Part shown: piece by piece, positions 49,801 through 58,900 of the stretch
Position numbering within the stretch: position 1 is the stretch's first letter
How the letters are laid out: every line of letters starts with the position of its first letter
Source of the DNA: Syntrophobacteraceae bacterium
Lineage (GTDB): Bacteria; Desulfobacterota; Syntrophobacteria; Syntrophobacterales; Syntrophobacteraceae
Direction of reading: 5' to 3'
Assembly (NCBI GenBank): GCA_025454175.1
Contig: JALOOX010000014.1
Coordinates: 1 to 64,000, forward strand
DNA: 64,000 bases
Translations under genes and position numbers: made by a program
The notes under the pieces: generated by a model
The model's database searches: none
What the model saw: only the letters and a program-made list of their open reading frames with translations
Told to the model about the DNA's origin: nothing

Positions 49801-50522
49801 GGACGGCGTCGGGAATCCTTCTCCACAAGATCTTTGAGGATCTGGATTTCACCGCCGGCGATGCGGCGGCTGCGCGGGAAGTCGTCCTCAAGGCCCTCGA
49901 GGCGCACGGGTTTGACCCGGTGTGGACGGATGTCGTGTGTCGAATGGCTCGAAACGTCCTCGACATCGAGCTTCCCTCGGAATTCGGGGTCGTCAGCCTC
50001 TGCCGGATTTCCGGTGCAAGGCGGCTCACCGAGCTTGAATTCACCTTTCCGCTCGAGCGGCTGAGCGGGCTCGAGCTCACGGAGCTCTTCAGTCGCCATG
50101 TGGGAGCCGCGGGCGGTGCGGGGGAGCCCTCGAACCGGGACCGCTTTCGGTTCGACGCGGTGGAGGGCTTCATGAAGGGGTTCATCGACCTGGTTTTCGA
50201 GGCCAACGGCCGCTTCTACATCCTGGACTGGAAATCCAACTTCCTGGGGCCCCGCATCGAGGACTACGGGCGGGAACGGCTCGGGAAGGCCATCCGGGAG
50301 AGCCTGTACGATCTCCAGTACACCCTCTATACTGTCGCCCTGCACCGGTTCCTGGGGACGCGGCTGCCCGGCTACCGCTACGAGCTCCACTTCGGTGAGG
50401 TTTTTTACCTGTTCCTGAGGGGCATCGACCCGGTCCACGGGCCGGAGTACGGGGTCTACGGGGACCGGCCTTCCGGGGAATCCATCCAGGCCCTGAGCGA
50501 GGCCCTCACGGGGTCGCGGTAG
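46899..50522 (+). CDS. recB: RecBCD enzyme subunit RecB (helicase-nuclease)
   Basis: 1207 aa. Walker A EASAGTGKT is at about 18-26, followed by VVTFTEAATSELKDRI, the DEFQDTD Walker B, and VTIHRSKGLEYPIVFCPF. The C-terminal RecB nuclease domain has GFIDLVFE...YILDWKSN, carrying the Asp and Lys of the active site. I chose ATG 46899 (AGGAAG upstream, family-like N terminus). An in-frame ATG at 46818 overlapping recC is possible. It provides 3'-5' helicase and nuclease activity for double-strand-break repair. Confidence 0.95.
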   Translation: MKELDLLDTVLEGANLIEASAGTGKTYAITGLVLRLILETGVLIQQILVVTFTEAATSELKDRIRARIREAADAFSGVGADDPFLQGLLQRHPDPASRESALRRLHCALTDFDQAAIFTIHGFCLRTLQDHALASGMLFDAELVTDQDSLVRDIVRDFWRSHFYAASPLFYAHARASGLSPDSLHSLVGKNLFNPHLKVIPSQAMTDCRALEERFMETFERVSRSWVSSRSSVEAVLMESPALNRSRYKHASIPGWVREMDLQLQGECLSSSLCKGFVKFTRSAIEQSLKKSQEPPSHVFFDLAQELREAAEALQAAYGERVLGLKAAFIEHLRARLEARKASKNILFFDDLLVKLERSLSEPGGKHLAEVVRDRFKAALIDEFQDTDSIQYSIFQKIFGDGSAPLFLIGDPKQAIYGFRGADIFSYMEASRRTSRRFTLSENWRSEPRLISGVNAVFHREHPPPFIHGEIGFKPATPAKAKKHELLRVDGREPAPLRLWLLKAARVSDGNRIFKGRARPLIVGAVAAEISRLVALGREGRALIGDRPVREGDIAVLVRANHEAAEVRRALSALGIHGVLYSTEDLFSTDEAVEMERLLTAVANPAHESLIRAALATGLLGVSGEEIARLMEDEVAWERRLLAFAGYNETWSKFGFLRMFRQLLSENEILPRLMTLENGERRCTNVLHLSEVLHRAATENSFNLSALLKWLSTMRDESTPRLEEHQLRLESDENAVRIVTIHRSKGLEYPIVFCPFLWQESKPGNGPFVFHDEGDDMRLTLDLGSPEADENRVLAGREQLAENLRLLYVAMTRARNRCTIVWGPFNSAGTSAPAYLLHPAVGREWDGSLQSLEDGFRGLDDDAVWADLDALRARAGGAIELMEMPREEGRGQPAAASQALDLESRGFTGGFDRVWGFSSFSSLVFSQPHRAEMADRDESAVEGAPAEAASEQRPEKEPALDMFSFPRGTASGILLHKIFEDLDFTAGDAAAAREVVLKALEAHGFDPVWTDVVCRMARNVLDIELPSEFGVVSLCRISGARRLTELEFTFPLERLSGLELTELFSRHVGAAGGAGEPSNRDRFRFDAVEGFMKGFIDLVFEANGRFYILDWKSNFLGPRIEDYGRERLGKAIRESLYDLQYTLYTVALHRFLGTRLPGYRYELHFGEVFYLFLRGIDPVHGPEYGVYGDRPSGESIQALSEALTGSR

Positions 50523-50599
50523 GCGACGGGATCCTCGATGCGTCGGAGCGACCGCGGTGCGCCTTGCATCCGACTTCCGCATCCCGAGACAATCCATCA

Positions 50600-50685
50600 T
50601 GGCCCGCCGAGCCACCCCAAACGATGAAAAGGCTACCGGCGACGCCGGTTTTCAGCTTGAAACCTGGAACCTTGAACTTGAGACT
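50600..50685 (-). repeat. heptad array plus hairpin, copy C (between recB and recD)
   Basis: Read on the minus strand: degenerate heptads (50685-50656), then AGCCTTTTCATCG, GGGGTGG and a hairpin TGGCTC-GGC-GGGCCA (50614-50600). It interrupts the otherwise tight recCBD operon (190-bp gap). Confidence 0.65.
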
Positions 50686-50711
50686 TCTTGCTCCATAAGG
50701 ACGGAGAATCC

Positions 50712-52631
50712 GTGACGGAAGAAATCCTGAATTCACTCCACGCAGCCGCCGAGATCTCGGCACTGGATCTCCATTTCGCGCGGCTCATGATGCGCCTGGG
50801 AGCAAGCGGCGAGCCGGAGCTCGCCCTGGCCGCGGCGCTGGTGAGCCGTGCCACGGGGCGCGGTCACATCTGCATGGATCTCAGGGCTGCATCCAGAGAG
50901 CTCCTGGATAAGCGCTGGGTGATGCAGGTCCTGCCCGAATTCGCCGAATGGAGCCGGAGGCTCGCAAGGAGCCCCGTGGTCGGGGCACCGGGTGAGTACA
51001 GGCCCCTCGTCCTGGATGATGCGGGGAGGCTCTACCTCTACCGCTACTGGGAGTACCAGCGGAAGCTCGCGGACGCCCTGCGGGCGAGAATCGGGCAGGC
51101 TCCCGTCGCCTGGGACCCCGACGACCTCGGTGAGCGGCTCCATCGTCTCTTTCCTTCCGAGGGAGGGGAGGTGGACTGGCAGAAAGTGGCGGCGCTGGCG
51201 AGTTTGCGCAAAACCTTCTGCGTGGTCTCGGGGGGACCGGGAACGGGGAAGACGACGACGGTGGCCAAGGTCCTGGCACTGCTCCTGGAGCTCGCTCCCT
51301 CGGGGAGTCCGCGCATCGCCCTGGCGGCCCCCACGGGGAAAGCGGCCGCGAGGCTCCAGGAGGCCATCAAGAACGCCAAAGGGAAGCTGAACTGCCCGGA
51401 GGAGGTCAAAGCCGCCATTCCCGAGGCTGCATCCACGATCCACCGGCTCCTCGGGAGCATTTCGGGCTCGCCTGCCTTCAGGCACAATGCCGACAATCCT
51501 CTTGCCGTGGATGTCCTGGTGGTGGACGAGGCTTCCATGGTGGACCTGCCGCTCATGTCCAGGCTGGTCCAGGCGCTCCCCCCGGAGGCGAGGCTGATTC
51601 TCCTCGGGGACCGGGACCAGTTGTCGTCGGTCGAAGCGGGAGCGGTCCTGGGAGACATCTGCCGGACGGGGGGGAGGATTCTCTTTTCCCGGGGTTTCGC
51701 CCTGGCCTGCCAGGAGGCCTGCGGGGCCCCCATGGATGAAGGGTTCATCGCCGACGGCGCCCAGGGGGAGTCGAGGGACTGCATCATCGAGCTCCGGAAG
51801 AGCTACCGGTTCTCGGGAGAGAGCGGCATCGCGCTTTTCAGCTCGAAAGTGAAAAGCAACGACGCCGACGGCGCCCTGGCGACGCTCAGGGGAAGCAGGC
51901 ATGCCGACCTGGCCTGGACCGAGATATCTTCCTGCATCAACGTGGGAAGGACCATCCGGGAAGATGTGGTCGGCGGGTTCCGGGAATACCTCGAAGCCGT
52001 GCGGAATCTGAGGGAGTCCGGTGGTGGGAGCCTGAACGACGGGCTGAGGAGGGTTTTCGGCTGTTTCGACGGCTTCCGGGTGCTCTGCCCCCTGCGGGAG
52101 GGGCCTTGCGGAGTGGGTGCGCTGAACCGGCTCGTGGAAGAAATCCTGGAGGAAGATGGGCTTATGGAGCGGCGCCGCAGGTGGTACGCGGGAAGACCGG
52201 TCCTCATCCTGCGCAACGACTACACGCTGCGCCTCTTCAACGGAGACATCGGGCTGGTGCTGCCCGACATTGAAAACCGCTCGGATCAGCGGGTCTTTTT
52301 CCCTGGTCCCGAGGGGATGTTCAGAAGCTTCCACCCGCAGCGACTCCCCGAGCACGAGACGGTCTGGGCCATGACGGTCCACAAGAGCCAGGGGTCGGAA
52401 TTCGATGAAATCCTGCTGGTCCTGCCGGACCGCGATTCGCCGGTCATGACTCGGGAGCTCCTTTACACGGCCGTCACCCGAGCCCGGAAAAAGGTCACCG
52501 TGCTGGGCTCCGAGCCCGTCCTGCGGCAGGCCGTCGCACGCTCCACCCAGCGTCTCTCCGGGCTCTCCGATGCCCTGTGGGGGGCCGGGCCATCTCGGCG
52601 ACTGATTCCCGGTGAAAACCCGCTGCCCTGA
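50712..52631 (+). CDS. recD: RecBCD enzyme subunit RecD (5'-3' helicase)
   Basis: 639 aa SF1B helicase. Walker A GGPGTGKTTT is near 172-181, then VLVVDEASMVDLPLM (Walker B), GDRDQLSSVEAGAVLGD, and the C-terminal VWAMTVHKSQGSEFDEILLVLP...LYTAVTRARKKV. The start is taken as GTG 50712 because GGAG lies 5 bp upstream and no good ATG fits. The first half matches the RecD interface domain. It is third in recCBD. Confidence 0.95.
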   Translation: MTEEILNSLHAAAEISALDLHFARLMMRLGASGEPELALAAALVSRATGRGHICMDLRAASRELLDKRWVMQVLPEFAEWSRRLARSPVVGAPGEYRPLVLDDAGRLYLYRYWEYQRKLADALRARIGQAPVAWDPDDLGERLHRLFPSEGGEVDWQKVAALASLRKTFCVVSGGPGTGKTTTVAKVLALLLELAPSGSPRIALAAPTGKAAARLQEAIKNAKGKLNCPEEVKAAIPEAASTIHRLLGSISGSPAFRHNADNPLAVDVLVVDEASMVDLPLMSRLVQALPPEARLILLGDRDQLSSVEAGAVLGDICRTGGRILFSRGFALACQEACGAPMDEGFIADGAQGESRDCIIELRKSYRFSGESGIALFSSKVKSNDADGALATLRGSRHADLAWTEISSCINVGRTIREDVVGGFREYLEAVRNLRESGGGSLNDGLRRVFGCFDGFRVLCPLREGPCGVGALNRLVEEILEEDGLMERRRRWYAGRPVLILRNDYTLRLFNGDIGLVLPDIENRSDQRVFFPGPEGMFRSFHPQRLPEHETVWAMTVHKSQGSEFDEILLVLPDRDSPVMTRELLYTAVTRARKKVTVLGSEPVLRQAVARSTQRLSGLSDALWGAGPSRRLIPGENPLP

Positions 52632-52776
52632 CGCCGAAGTCGGGAGAGGGGCCAGGGTGGCGCAGCTCGATCAGGCGAGGGACCACACCGACTTCCTTGC
52701 CTTGACCCGAAGGCTCTACACCGCCCTTCGTCTGTCGCAGTCCTGATTTCGAATGTTGGGGAGATTGAGGGGGGAG

Positions 52777-52839
52777 GCACAACCACGCCTGGGGGTGGAT
52801 CGGGGAGCCCGGCTTCGGGGAGGCCTGGCGTGGCTGTGC
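52777..52839. terminator. possible bidirectional terminator hairpin
   Basis: GCACAACCACGCC (52777-52789) pairs with 52827-52839 at 12 of 13 positions. It lies between the convergent recD and the small secreted-protein gene. There is no clear T-run, so the role is uncertain. Confidence 0.35.
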
Positions 52840-52873
52840 GACATGGTGTGAATGTCAGTGGACGGAGGGCGGC

Positions 52874-53152
52874 TCAGCGGGGGCAGTCCCGCTTGCACTG
52901 GTGATAGGAATCCCAGCAGGTCTTGGCTCCGTCGGCACTGACGTAGCGGCCGCTTGTGGAGTCCGACTTGGTGTAGTAGGCCATGCATTCATTCTTGGCC
53001 CTTTCGCACCGGTCCATGCATGCCTGCCCCCCCCGGGCCTGGGCCAGCTGGGTGCCGGCTTCGGACGAAGGGGTTTTGTCGGCGGCGATGCTGAATTGGC
53101 CGATCAACGGGATAGCGGCTGCCAGAGCGACGACGATAAGGTAACGCTTCAT
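52874..53152 (-). CDS. small secreted protein with twin CX3C motifs
   Basis: 92 aa. Residues 1-23 are a signal peptide (MKRYLIVVALAAAIPLIGQF...AA). The mature part has CMDRC followed by six residues and Cys, then CWDSYHQC-KRD-C, so two CX3C motifs face each other as in helix-hairpin proteins held by two disulfides. GAGGAGGAAG precedes the ATG. No family is recognised. A periplasmic structural or metal-binding role is possible. Confidence 0.8.
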   Translation of the reverse strand: MKRYLIVVALAAAIPLIGQFSIAADKTPSSEAGTQLAQARGGQACMDRCERAKNECMAYYTKSDSTSGRYVSADGAKTCWDSYHQCKRDCPR

Positions 53153-53426
53153 GCTTCCTCCTCGTGAACCATGTGGTCATGAGCCCTCCGAGTGGGCAAG
53201 CCCATTGCCGCCTCAGAGTGGAATCGCCAACGGCAACCAATATGCCGGCGGCGTCGAAACCGAAAAGCCCTTGTGCCGATGCAGTGAGCGTCGACGGTGA
53301 AAGATCGGAAAATCCGCACCATCCTGCTCAATGTCGCGACGTTATTCTCCCTATTCGGATCTTTGACCAGAGCCCATCAACGGAAAGCAGTCCACGTTGC
53401 CTCTCCGCTCCGCCCTGCTCTGAGAA

Positions 53427-53517
53427 GTTCCTGGTTTCTGGTTTCTAGTTTCTGGTTTCTAGTTGGAAGCCAGCTTCGACGTGGGCCTTTTCATTGCCTC
53501 GGGTGCCCCAGGGGGCA
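53427..53517 (+). repeat. heptad array plus hairpin, copy D
   Basis: Five 7-bp units at 53427-53461 (GTTCCTG, GTTTCTG, GTTTCTA, GTTTCTG, GTTTCTA) are followed by GGGCCTTTTCATTGCCTCGGG and the hairpin TGCCCC-AG-GGGGCA (53504-53517). The arms differ from copy A (GTGGCCC/GGGCCAC), yet pairing is kept. Confidence 0.75.
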
Positions 53518-53625
53518 TGAGGGACCTTCGTTCGACGGAGAGGGGGAGGCTTCGTCGGGTACCGAGATCAGCGGGGCACGAAAAGGAGAGGGGCCGGCCT
53601 GGATGGGCCAACCCCTCGATGGCTA

Positions 53626-53673
53626 TCTGGTGTCCCCGACAGGACTCGACCCTGTGGCACCAGGATTAGGAAT
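53626..53673. repeat. att-like partial copy of tRNA-Arg
   Basis: 48 bp that match 55261-55308 at 46 positions, in the same orientation. The copy covers the tRNA from the anticodon loop to the 3' CCA end. This is the normal footprint left when an element integrates into a tRNA 3' end, so it is read as the distal attachment site. Confidence 0.8.
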
Positions 53674-53895
53674 ACCAGGATGTACCCCCAACTCATTGGA
53701 TTTCCTTATACTGTCTTGCGAGGCACTTGTAATGTGTGCGGCTTGGAAAGCCATTCCATGGGTGGCCGCACCCGTACAATTCATCCATATGATCGAGGGC
53801 ATCCCGGACAACCCCGACTCCCCTTTGACGGAATTTTCCCCTGTGCTACAATGTGGTTAACTGTGCATTTAACTAATGAGTTTGAGGGGTGCTCG

Positions 53896-54192
53896 ATGAG
53901 CGAAAAAGCTATGACCAAACTGATTGACGCCCTGTCTGTGCGCACCCGATTGGGTGAGGTGATGGAAGAGGCGGAAAAACAGAATACCCGGTTTTTAGTG
54001 AGCCGACGGGGAAAACCGGCAGTGGTGATTTTGGGCGTGGAGGATTATCTTCGCAATTTTGTCAAAAAAGACGCCCTTTTGGCGGAGATTCAGCTTGATG
54101 CCAAAAAAGCTGGGCTCGACAAGATGACCGACGGGGAGATTGAAGTTGAAATCCGGGCATCTCGCCGTTCAAATAAACCCGCCAAGAAGTGA
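53896..54192 (+). CDS. Phd/YefM-type antitoxin
   Basis: 98 aa. The fold signature is LSVRTRLGEVMEEAEKQNTRFLVSRRGKPAVVILGVEDYL, typical of the DNA-binding Phd/YefM N terminus; the basic C-terminal tail (RASRRSNKPAKK) would cover the toxin. GAGGGGTG precedes the ATG, and a second ATG five codons in is possible. The PIN toxin starts 13 bp later. Such pairs are autoregulated by the antitoxin-toxin complex. The base composition is AT-richer than the neighbouring core genes, fitting acquisition. Confidence 0.88.
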   Translation: MSEKAMTKLIDALSVRTRLGEVMEEAEKQNTRFLVSRRGKPAVVILGVEDYLRNFVKKDALLAEIQLDAKKAGLDKMTDGEIEVEIRASRRSNKPAKK

Positions 54193-54204
54193 TCTTGGGA
54201 ATCC

Positions 54205-54630
54205 ATGATCAAGGTTGTTCTGGATACCAACGTTTTGGTGTCGGCGCTTCTGAAATCCGACAGTATTCCGGATCTTTTGGTGTCGCTGATTCTTGAGAAG
54301 CGCGCGCTGCTATGTCTTACGGATTCCATTGTTTTGGAATACGAGGAGGTGCTGGCGCGGGAGAAATTCAAAAAGCTCAACCGGCAAAAGGTGGCGGAGC
54401 TCATTGCCCGTTTGAGGTCCGCTGCTCTTTGGGTAGAGCCGAGAATTCGCCTCAACGCCGCTAGACACGATCCCGAGGACAACAAATTTTTGGAATGCGC
54501 GCTGGAAGCCCAGGCCGATTTTCTCATTACCGGCAATATCAAGCATTTCCCTCCCAAACGGTTCAAGAAGACACTCATTGTCAGTCCGGCGGAGTTTTTG
54601 GCTGTGATGGTCAAGGTTTTCAGGCTCTAA
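54205..54630 (+). CDS. PIN-domain toxin (putative ribonuclease)
   Basis: 141 aa PIN domain. Acidic site residues are D7 in LDTNVLVSALL, the glutamate in EYEEVL, and the late HDPEDNKFLECAL with ITGNIKHF. This matches the PIN-family toxins that cleave RNA when free of antitoxin. It ends 11 bp inside the 3' end of the convergent dockerin remnant. It is cotranscribed with the antitoxin at 53896 inside the tRNA-bounded island. Confidence 0.9.
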   Translation: MIKVVLDTNVLVSALLKSDSIPDLLVSLILEKRALLCLTDSIVLEYEEVLAREKFKKLNRQKVAELIARLRSAALWVEPRIRLNAARHDPEDNKFLECALEAQADFLITGNIKHFPPKRFKKTLIVSPAEFLAVMVKVFRL

Positions 54631-55210
54631 GTTGTCCATAATTCTCCTGGAGAATATTGTAGTCAAAAATATCTACCACGCAGTCGCCATTAATGTCGGC
54701 AATGTTTCCACAGTCGGTACTGCCGTAATTTTCTGAAAGAATATTGAAATCAAGAGCATTGACAGTGCCGTCGTTGTTCAGGTCGCCAGGAATAGACGGA
54801 ACCTCCCCGTCAAAGACCGTCACCGTGGCGCTACTTGAGGATCCGAGGGCATGGTTGCCGCGCCGGTCTGCCATGAGGGCAACGGTCACTGTTTCCTCTC
54901 CTTCGGCCAGGGAATCCAGAAGGGGCAGAACGTCCAGTGTAACGGACGACTGGTTGGCTGGAGTTTCGACAGACTTTGCGAGTTTGGGATTATAGTCAAT
55001 GCCGTTCTTGGCCACTTCGAGTAGATGGCTGACCCTGAGCTTGGTGTCACCTGTGGCATGGAGAGAGCTGCCAAGGCGTGGAAGAAGCAGGTGGTCCTGG
55101 GTCTGGGGTTCTGCCGGAAGTCGGATGCCCTGAGGGGTGCCTGAGGGGTGGACAGAGCACTCGGGGGGCGGTGGACAGTCCCACCCTTTTGAGGTACTCT
55201 GGAGACTCAC
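54620..55210 (-). pseudogene. remnant of a dockerin-domain surface protein
   Basis: The C-terminal part is convincing: a beta-sandwich segment (LDSLAEGEETVTVALMADR...ATVTVFD) followed by a type I dockerin-like pair of calcium loops (GDLNNDGTVNALDF and ADINGDCVVDIFDY). The first 60 or so residues have no signal peptide or ribosome site and look random, so the gene lost its 5' part, probably at the island edge 50 bp from the tRNA. The intact parent would be a secreted, cell-surface or cohesin-bound protein. Confidence 0.65.
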
Positions 55211-55262
55211 CTGAAGTTGAACTTAGCCCACCTAGAGTGAGTCCCAGAGCCTCTTTGTAGTC

Positions 55263-55339
55263 TGGTGCCCCCGACAGGACTCGAACCTGTGGCACCAGGA
55301 TTAGGAATCCTGTGCTCTATCCGCCTGAGCTACGGGGGC
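55263..55339 (-). tRNA. tRNA-Arg (anticodon CCU)
   Basis: The minus strand folds as a full cloverleaf. Acceptor GCCCCCG pairs with CGGGGGC, and the D-arm is GCTCAGGCGGATAGAGC. The anticodon stem CAGGA/TCCTG encloses loop TTCCTAA with anticodon CCT, and the T-arm is ACAGG-TTCGAGT-CCTGT. The CCA end is encoded (55263-55265). It is the intact attachment target of the island on its 3' side. Confidence 0.97.
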
Positions 55340-55953
55340 CTGGAGTGGAAGTCGGCTGGCGCGCGCGCGGCGGCGCCGACGTCGAACGAGCTCACATATC
55401 CATTGTTTCCGTGAGAATGTCAAGATCTCTGCGCGGGGCCCCAAGGGGCTTGCGCCCGGCGGGACCGGGCGCAGCGGGCGGGTCTGGTGAGAAATGAGAA
55501 TGGTTCCCGGATGATTTTTACCTTGCCATTGGATCCGTGAAGGTGTTAAATGACAACCGTCATGTTAAGTCAAATATGAAATCTGCCGCACTTATAAATG
55601 AAAGTTTTAGCTTAATGTCAATGCCAAAGGGAAGCGATGATTCTCAAGGGCCGGCCATGTGTGCGTCGCTGGTGGGCGGAAGCTCGTTTTGTGAAAACTT
55701 TCAGCTAGATTCGCTTGTGCATTTTGTTATGATTTTAACGACTTTAACACTTTCTCACCTCCATCGGCGCCGGACCTTCACCGCCCGTTCATGCGGCTTG
55801 CCGCGCATCCACCACCGGTTCCCGTGGTTCACTCCGCTCGTGCGCGATCCGTTCAGACAGGAAGTCGGCATCTCAAACGTGTCATGGTCCTTTTCCCATT
55901 CAGAGTGTTTACAGGTTCACCGTCAAACCGTTTCTTCATCGAGAGGTTGAGGA
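55340..55953. other. long intergenic region upstream of the second Hdr cluster
   Basis: 614 bp with no gene. A perfect 8-bp GC hairpin (55452-55459 with 55465-55472) lies near the tRNA side. The middle (55540-55760) is AT-rich and likely carries the Hdr promoter, but no clear -35/-10 or sigma-54 box could be chosen. Confidence 0.5.
55394..55423 (-). promoter_or_regulatory. putative promoter of tRNA-Arg
   Basis: Minus-strand TTGACA (55423-55418) is perfect. A weaker -10 (GATATG with 17-bp spacing, or ATATGT with 18) ends 55 bp before the tRNA. Confidence 0.5.
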
Positions 55954-58900
55954 ATGGCTACGAGGATAGGATTTTACATCTGCCATTGCGGGACGAACAT
56001 CGCCGGCAAAGTGGGCACCGAGGAGGTGGCGGCTTTCACCCGGGGGCTCCACAACGTGGTGGTGGCCAGGGACTACAAGTTCATGTGCTCGGACCCCGGC
56101 CAGGAGATGATCCAGAAGGACATCCGGGAGCTCGGGCTCAACCGGGTCGTGGTGGCGTCCTGCTCGCCGAGGCTGCACGAGAAGACTTTCCAGTCCGCCT
56201 GCCAGCGGGCCGGTTTGAATCCCTACTACTTCCAGATGGCCTGTGTTCGCGAGCACTGCTCCTGGGTCACGGAAGATCCGGTGGAGGCCACGGAGAAGGC
56301 CAAGAACCTGGCGGCCGCCGCCGTCAACCGGGTGAATTTCCACCAACGGCTGGACAAGCGCGAGGTGAACGTCCATCCCGACATCATGGTGGTGGGAGCG
56401 GGCATTGCAGGGATCCAGGCATCCCTTGACATCGCTCGGTCCGGCCATCACGTCTACCTGGTGGAAAAGGAGCCCTCCATCGGCGGCCACATGGTGCAGT
56501 TCGACAAGACCTTCCCCACCCTGGACTGCGCCGCCTGCATCTCGACCCCCAAGACCGTCGCCGTGGCGCAGACCCCCAACATTCACCTGCTCACCTACAG
56601 CGAGGTGACGGATGTATCCGGATATGTTGGGAATTATCGCGTCAAGGTTCGGCGCAAGCCGCGGTATGTCATCGAAGATCGCTGCACCGGCTGCGGCCAG
56701 TGCGCCGAGGTCTGCCCCGTGTCCATCCCCAACGCCTTCGACGAGAACCTCAACACGCGCAAGGCGGTTTACCGGTTCTTCCCCCAGGCGGTCCCCATCA
56801 CGTTCTGCATCGACAAGAGGGACCGGGCGCCGTGCGTGACCACCTGTCCCGCCGGGCTCAACGTCCAGGGTTACGTGCAGCTCATCAGCCAGGGCAAGTA
56901 CGAGGAGGCCGTGCAGCTCATCATGGAGCGGGTCCCCCTGCCGGGTGTTTTGGGGCGCGTGTGTCCGCACCCGTGCGAGACGGCATGCCGCCGGGCCCTG
57001 GTGGACGAGCCCGTGGCCATTCGGGACCTCAAGCGGCTGGCGGCCGACCGGGTGGACCTGGCCAGTCTGCCTTTGCCCGTCATCGAGGAGCGAGCCGAAA
57101 AGGTGGCCGTCATCGGCTCGGGCCCCGCGGGGCTCACCGCAGCCTACGACCTGCGGCTCAAGGGCTACCAGGTCACGATCTTCGAGGCTCTTCCGGTCCT
57201 GGGGGGAATGCTCCGGGTGGGCATCCCGGATTATCGCCTGCCGCCCGAGGTGCTCGACCGGGAGATTCAGAACCTGCTTCGGACGGGCATCGAGGTTCGA
57301 ACCGGCCAGTGTCTCGGCCGTGACTTCACCCTCGACGAGCTGCGCGGCCAGGGCTACACGGCCATCGTCCTCGGCATCGGGGCCCATGGCAGGCTGCGGC
57401 TGAACATCCCCGGGGAGAGCGACCTCGAAGGCATCGAGGACGCCGTGGCTTTTCTCCGGGAAGTCAATTTGGGTCGCCGTGAAGCCCCTGGAAAGCACGT
57501 TGTGGTCGTGGGGGGCGGCAACGTCGCGGTGGACGCGGCGCGCACGGCGGTTCGCCTGGGCTGTGAGCAGGTGACCATGGTGTATCGGCGCAGCCGGGAG
57601 GAGATGCCGGCCTATGCCGAGGAGATCGAGGGGGCGCTGGAAGAGGGCGTCGGCATCCATTATCTTTCGGCCCCCGTGCGCATTCACGGAGCGGCGGGGA
57701 AGGTCACGGGATTCGAGTGCATCCGTACCGAGCTGGGTCCGCCGGACGCCAGTGGCCGTCGCCGCCCGGTCCCCGTTGAAGGCTCCGAGATCGTCATCCC
57801 CTGCGATGCCGTTATTCCGGCCATCGGCCAGGAGCCGGACGTTCAGTGCGTCATGGACGCGGGACTCGGCATTGGACGGCGCAACACCCTGGAGGTACAC
57901 CCCCTCACCCACCAGACGTCCATGGCCGATGTGTTTGCGGCGGGCGACGCGGTGAGTGGCCCGGCCACGGTGATCGATGCCATTGCCGGGGGCCACCGGA
58001 CCGCCGAAGCGGTCCACCGCTTCCTGAGTGGAGAGGATCTGGCCGAAATCGAGAAATCCGGGGCCCCATCGGCTTCCAGGGAGCCCGACTGGAACCCGAT
58101 TCCCGAGGAAACGGTTCGAGCCGCCCGGGCCGTGCTGGAGCACATGGCCGTCCAGGATCGCGCCGGGTCGTTTGACGAGGTTTCCCTGGGCCTTCAGAAT
58201 GGTGACGGACAGTCGGAAGCCTCGCGCTGCCTCAACTGCGGCGCCTGCTCGGAGTGCATGGAGTGTGTGCGCCGGTGCGAGCGCCAGGCCATAGACCATA
58301 CCATGGAGGATGACGAGATCGAGATCAAGGTCGGCTCCATCGTGCTGGCCACCGGCTTCGACGTCATGGATCCTTCGCCCCTCAAACAGTACGGCTACGG
58401 TCGATTCGCCGAGGTGTACACGGGGCTCGAGTTTGAAAGGCTCAACAACGCCGTCGGACCCACGGGGGGGCAGATCGTCATGAAGAACGGTCAGCGGCCC
58501 AAGAGCGTCGGGATCATCCACTGCGTGGGAAGCCGCGACGTCAATCATCACGAATACTGTTCTCGCGTCTGCTGCATGTATGCCCTGAAATACGGCCATC
58601 TCATCAAGGAGAAGGCCGGACACGACACCGAGATCTTTAATTTTTACATCGACATGCGCTGCTTCGGCAAAGGCTACGAGGAGTTCTACCGGCGGCTCCA
58701 GGAGGAGGGCATCACCTTCGTTCGGGGCCGTCCCGGCGAGATCACCGACCAGGCCCTTCGGCCTTCCGAGGAGGGCAAGCTCATCATCGTGGGCGAGGAC
58801 ACGCTCCTCCAGAGGCGCCTGCGGGTTCCCGTCGACATGGTCATCCTGTGCACGGCCATGGAGGCGCGGCACGACGCTTCGGAAACGGCCCGCATCTTCG

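Larger units (their letters stand above)
53153..53895. other. intergenic region with heptad array and tRNA remnant
   Basis: 743 bp between the secreted-protein gene and the antitoxin gene. No plausible gene is seen. It contains heptad copy D (53427-53517) and the tRNA-Arg fragment (53626-53673). The right part (53700-53890) is AT-richer and should hold the promoter of the toxin-antitoxin pair. Confidence 0.6.

Noticed and set aside
53463-53669. 68-codon plus-strand frame downstream of heptad copy D
   Set aside because: It runs through the repeat hairpin and the tRNA fragment, so it is repeat-derived and not a gene.
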